DNA from: Clostridia bacterium | GTDB taxonomy: Bacteria > Bacillota > Clostridia > Christensenellales > UBA1242 | Length of the DNA stretch: 35,808 nt | Reading direction: 5' to 3' | Assembly (NCBI GenBank): GCA_017452165.1 | Contig: JAFTMY010000060.1 | Location: forward strand, 1-35,808 | Part shown: in pieces, positions 34,801 through 35,808 of the stretch | Position numbering within the stretch: position 1 is the first letter of the stretch | Layout: every line of letters starts with the position of its first letter | Position numbers and translations under genes: made by a program | Notes under the pieces: generated by a model | The model's database searches: none | What the model was told of the DNA's origin: nothing | The model's input: only the letters and a program-made list of their open reading frames with translations

Positions 34801-35808
34801 AGCGATATTAAAAGATAGTGGGGACTCAGATTTAATTGCTTGGGCTGATGGAGATACTTTAGATGATGATAAAAAGATGTTAGTTCTTAGAAAATATCTT
34901 TTATATATTCAAACAACAACAAATGAATATATTGAAGATGCTAGTGGAACGGATATTACATCTTCAACAGCAAGCACAACAAGTGGTGACCGTTATTATG
35001 GTTATTATATAGCACCAACAGCATCACTTAAAGGTTATTCAGGTGACTATGCACATGATGACCATACTGCAAGTCAAAGAGTTGAAGAAGTATTTAAGAA
35101 AGTTATTGGATATTTAACTGGTTATGACGATGATGAAACTGAAGGATATAATCCAGATTATGATGGTATAACAATAAACTATGATAATATGAATTTCCAA
35201 AGATTAAAACTTATCTTAATGAATGCTTTGATTGACTATAAGCAATATGAAAATGCAACTGGTGAAGCAAACACTAAGAGATATATTTCATTATTTAATT
35301 TAATTTGTGGTGAATTTAATTATTATACTTATTCAAATAACTATAAGGGTCAAACCTCTGTTATTAACTCATCAAATGAAACGATGGTTGGTAGAATAAT
35401 TAATATGGTAAATAAAAATACCGACCCAACTAAAACACATTACTCAAGTTGTCAAGCAATATGTTATGAGAGTTTTGGTGAAAGATCATATCTTAGAGCA
35501 CAATTTAAGATAGATAAAACAACAAGCGGTATGATTTTAAAACTTGCTAATATTCCTAATAGACCTATTGAAGAACTTGTAAATTTAGAGTATAATGATT
35601 TATATAATAGAGATGGTTATTATGATGAGGCAATGGGTGATACTTTTGTTGTATGTATGTATGACGAACTTTGTGGTATGTATTTCCCAATACTTGCTAC
35701 AAATAGAAACGTATCATTTATAACTGATTCAAAAGATAAAGCATATTTAAATCATTTCAAAAATGCAAATGATTTAGCAAAAGAAGGTATTGAACTATCT
35801 GTTAAAAA
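25316..35808 (+). CDS. Second giant VirB6-like conjugation membrane protein, partial at 3' end (at least 3,497 aa)
   Basis: I translated the frame by hand from the ATG at 25316 to the window end and met no stop; the last full codon ends at 35806. The N-terminus has a hydrophobic start (residues 1 to about 40), a membrane-associated LWSIEKFVLGIMEALEYTI segment, and two clear membrane helices (about 106-123, VGVAIVLMIIFTIFAIV, and about 152-171, IIVLPIAMVVIIGA). This order matches the N-terminal half of VirB6/TrbL-like proteins of Gram-positive ICEs. Residues about 410-2110 hold at least ten Trp-motif repeats. About 1,300 residues follow (near 32100-35500) that look mostly helical with Tyr/Asp/Asn-rich loops. 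The last residues in view (TFVVCMYDELCGMYFPILAT) contain no second membrane bundle, so I expect one beyond the edge. The protein has many Cys, Trp, Tyr and Asn, opposite to the first giant. Probably co-transcribed with virB4. Function inferred from context only. Confidence 0.82.
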   Translation, partial: MPNILLSLISLLSNGFNSIFLRAFNLIAGVGMGTAGAFVSNTGSMIGNTATAMLWSIEKFVLGIMEALEYTICSFLGIGSTIDDYTNFANTNGLTDTFVKTFKAIVGVAIVLMIIFTIFAIVRQEWQNITSKKGFSPEQNKKGPIVMKLFKGIMSIIVLPIAMVVIIGAVNSTLTAFNRAMKGDYDYTVASSVLATSSYDANKYRKYAEQNRRVPIVISAYNVKDYKPDQKDQLLTDIKSSVVQTRLTNVREKLYDVTKNLTFQESLVYENNQLINSSKYSDYYESFICTPEQYQIMAQFIDYAQLTQTNFYIRAVDDEFVDWRYVDDTVFDPNTKSLTINYRDLSDVNSNNSSADTYSITYSPSVEITSPISDALDSLKAILGVDEYSDIVYNEMEREENSLNVVKWANEKVSIHFSKNFDINKPETWTSTDEIIMYEFFHFSSNNDFANYSINDFSYIEAISNRNPVTIDAYKYVYREYYEDAGAYSPEKTMTLALINGNYYKTQLSNEEMDAYGDYYYVLSEYVEEGKDVKFLDPSYVSIYENDKDTLNDKTKYYQAQFKLSTGFDINKQSSWSYSDQIIMYEYYKDLSYANDWSSYTITDFIDGNVKMNTFTISEHPYNYSTKEFNINGNPKVYALINGTYYEVQLDATNKVYKLPNPTGKKFLDIISSGEQSHSFYNYVVKIDNYDKYGISTEETNKTADDFIIVKKDGVTNSYKYTQYFNNANAYCYYGVGDNSDTIYNASSIEKSVKDEMGTYNDVFDIKFSTGFDYTNTETWTYMDYFVFYLYSKYLAYSNNFVLEQLKAPRNVIGEFVKIGTAKSGTSITEFEYFYKIDSSILPAGTQVYLKVRDILNISNKNVLQNINLNTTLDKNNFDKTEEEDNKLIINTSGIEDSISLNSAQTETRKFKFSMNFNISDVSTWTIEDYILLSLNENGIINIVKGVENTKPTDTIYNVTKEALANYSYSSLVYKVKAGVSHDAHANKFYFFGSTSGDTANRIYINKDYIEATKGVNDIEEWFNLNLSGYVAKRLGKNNIQIDTSQIVDMLFSSNNLNEHIFTLEELMRKFVAEKCFDINSPMFKLFSKVENLSYFNDKFVFSNLSTWSIFDFVIYYATGNVESKTYKLDVIKNASGKYLLINNYAIDYDMLYSGKTPLAFNSSYTLTSKVVTSVTTDDQAVTYFNSNLDNNKDIILKDFNDIIYESNAVYKYNLKAESGKYTYLDTYLLGLKNKYSLDSNSSDPNALYNFETFRLKNSTTYDVYLKVGKVDNKLVLLRLEEGSIDEKITRNKTSEIIDVTTLFTTEDDVFIPFENIADGKYKLLDAIIYNETKTINNNPYFIYNLDGNKFIFVNDKFIKYDTSIEKNITKDKMFSDDNSSKQFVNVEDADSIDYLYNTYYKKYVKTNIGNTTPTTYTIRNHKFQLKLNNISTWSPIGIILYKNEILEDESIVGSNVWEKTLDFECKESSVDSSKKYFKFTGERPNKTSYSFYIDVSEWVNIIENKQGVDDITYDFAYNSTSKDELFIYLMLNYDNKMSDNIKSFNTFDSVIENKLKMKANNILTNLNTASGSAFYSVNIQKGDSVPDMSISDVTSWTWFDIMYYSLFNEINEERSYYQYTNSDDTKSYIKLQNKDKNKSYFIEYPTNWYNLTNNRFKKGDETNVVFNLGANSTKVSIIYNYVTGKTEGKITEYKSFDESVTFYKCNDSNYIIINNIDDDVDGGIVTGDNGTLFNYECGAVRDNISTWSILDLFIKIAKNNTDYQSKTISGSIYNLGTDYYFSIQDTNYNINLTALGVVNSSNINNVKTSNRVNSIGKTVFTDIMEFPDMTEYKTSLSGLKSFFKLNDSSSASLIEQCYVKTDIEEDVALNIYFSQNFDFSNFSTWKLSDYLIYYLYEKTLEGSYKNFGCKDSSHTTCEHKTKNFQYYVNLGYVPAYLKNLKITSPTGEINRLCLVIGPENSEISQSDIGKYCFVNYNLFYKLYLKTLTYVDVIIEDKQSLILTITGSSKDNSDAQKIDDFGIKFSNEIVSNEFTYDNYVYFKNNMSIFDAFEELEVTDIYSNKKEKQVNLRLSTGFDISSPQNWTILDYIVVYEYSRNVANNVFYGLSFQNLKEADFYIKLNQITGGKYILSLNGSYYNLTKWAENSDEEMVVVDTKLSESSKGSVVQVVGKTQLRNGYDFKVLQSQERFNLNSSRLEITRELAVDKDSFTYTSDVRIKSNKILSSSYTTPNNNCDRFGVKLTYYRSLNREMYFNFLFQTDRYPVYTISPIIKTVSWPQKLMNDMMVMYPDLNWANLIATDGWIDTLGEYHSGTISGQFIDSGNSANITAVGMVLSEFFLTCAKEVENGFADYTYESIFDESTLKALMLSMLGEEKYNAVAMEAKVFVDLFNTGFASILDSLAAERGIDIKNGEVTNLVTSVYKSYLATAILSSDIGEYMYTIATRVYSQYTIYESLARASNNYAGYFAYINGQPDETGTTVDYFTYSSFHDLVKYENQLVSIPNDDGTTTTEHLYLREGDVPMFTFNYRSVYRMLLKKGVIESKAYDKDRKVVNENLFEQEVVKSIKTYDNQTILDWLWKLIKAIGKTISKGFDELEKSIKESFNCNSLLELIILRASKASDVNGAIDKLVSIYGDIWREVFEDLIALFNQPENTFSDVLNGLWDEYNSFYIIDTDNLVSKAGIDSKDPIYCFMFDVYYIIKQEVRIQETKDPTYIKLYKDYIMGDIKRWTMVKDSSIEAGSIYIKDYEKHKGKRSLAQAQFILNYLSSFSVTYNQDPEASQEDNESNLSNEVSSNFKLDNLQTYVNMLKYTFDYEKYLREVKGQTTVENKDKHENRIAQESMKVAFYDIDNASIGDIAKKVVRVTLTMFSKSEKGDAEAWKEINDIYDALGKITDELKKVVDISSGDITNNGSVKIPGFDYENLYSKMTNVYNHIGSYVNEQKIIDKIEKTCLTFTLAQYGDNFVEDGLDIVIDNTTYNIKTAVSAQRLAEYVYGGAFLTKFGVAPMYTDEEFEGIIKTSFAYDEKTGIGKKKLETLSNMRSLASKVADYTGKLYYLTNLNDLSAVNDLFGLEDYLDLDININDLSEVEDKLKSDSIWTKDSILLTDSIMVQNPIVNNGFLTTSYVKSTLEYLILDFIIANEYLSYDDLEQIIIAENDKAILKDSGDSDLIAWADGDTLDDDKKMLVLRKYLLYIQTTTNEYIEDASGTDITSSTASTTSGDRYYGYYIAPTASLKGYSGDYAHDDHTASQRVEEVFKKVIGYLTGYDDDETEGYNPDYDGITINYDNMNFQRLKLILMNALIDYKQYENATGEANTKRYISLFNLICGEFNYYTYSNNYKGQTSVINSSNETMVGRIINMVNKNTDPTKTHYSSCQAICYESFGERSYLRAQFKIDKTTSGMILKLANIPNRPIEELVNLEYNDLYNRDGYYDEAMGDTFVVCMYDELCGMYFPILATNRNVSFITDSKDKAYLNHFKNANDLAKEGIELSVK
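26500..31640 (+). repeat. At least ten degenerate copies of a Trp-motif repeat in the second giant gene
   Basis: The core is LSTGFD-x(5)-(T/S)-W-(T/S)-x-x-D-(Y/F)-I-(I/V)-x-Y-x-Y, best seen as STGFDIN...SWSYSDQIIMYEYY and STGFDIS...NWTILDYIVVYEYS. The core Trp codons are at 26600, 27041, 27653, 28088, 28637, 29615, 30104, 30557, 30971 and 31568 (residues 429, 576, 780, 925, 1108, 1434, 1597, 1748, 1886 and 2085). Spacing is 138-204 residues except one gap of 326, which is twice a normal period and may hide a worn-out copy. Some units also carry a LINGTYY / LNGSYY turn downstream of the motif. Residue pattern suggests beta-rich domains. Confidence 0.8.
32100..35500 (+). other. Non-repeated distal region of the second giant protein
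   Basis: After the Trp repeats the coding sequence changes to longer helix-like stretches, for example DWLWKLIKAIGKTISKGF near 33045-33100, with scattered Cys. I see no repeats, no catalytic motif I can name, and no clear membrane helix through the end of the window. Related segments may be shared by other long proteins of this clade, but I cannot test that here. Confidence 0.5.

Noticed and set aside
3..35808. Giant frames as an assembly artefact from collapsed or chimeric repeats
   Set aside because: Repeat copies are strongly diverged, so assemblers should separate them, and the frame is kept throughout. Only the 42-bp array has repeats long enough to be miscounted.

Overview
The window is AT-rich (by eye roughly one third GC or less) and almost entirely coding on the + strand. 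It holds only three genes, and two of them are giants that run off the window edges. All three stop-free frames use TGG for Trp and contain no in-frame TGA, and both visible stops are TAA. The two starts in view sit behind strong AGGAG-type ribosome binding sites. This fits a low-GC Bacillota/Bacilli-type bacterium with the standard bacterial code. It argues against the UGA-reading mycoplasmas and the SR1/Gracilibacteria code. A lineage of uncultured, AT-rich gut Bacilli would fit, but nothing here proves it.

Layout. (1) Bases 3-22454 are the 3' part of a giant gene of at least 7,483 codons. Its left edge encodes the C-terminal membrane bundle of a VirB6/TrbL-like conjugation channel protein, and about 7,280 charged, helix-prone, repeat-built residues follow. 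(2) Bases 22455-22593 hold a strong hairpin, a plausible promoter and a ribosome binding site. (3) Bases 22594-25281 encode a VirB4-type conjugation ATPase fused at its N-terminus to a two-helix PrgI/TcpE-like membrane domain. (4) After a 34-base gap, 25316 to the right edge is a second giant gene of at least 3,497 codons. It starts with the N-terminal membrane half of the same kind of VirB6-like protein. An aromatic-rich array with at least ten degenerate copies of a Trp-containing repeat comes next, then about 1,300 further residues without obvious repeats.

How the genes work together. The order VirB6-like / PrgI-VirB4 / large membrane protein is that of a Gram-positive type IV secretion (conjugation) locus on an integrative element or plasmid. 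It recalls the TM protein-ATPase order of mollicute ICEs (Mbov_0396/0397-type naming, from memory). The VirB4 part is conventional. The unusual part is that both membrane partners have grown to several thousand residues in different ways. One carries a huge Cys/Trp-poor tail after its last membrane helix (probably cytoplasmic). The other carries a huge Tyr/Asn/Trp/Cys-containing segment inserted after its first membrane helices (probably outside the cell). I regard this pair of giant VirB6-like proteins around one VirB4 as the candidate undescribed system. No relaxase, coupling protein, cell-wall hydrolase, tRNA, rRNA, CRISPR array, insertion sequence or att site is visible.
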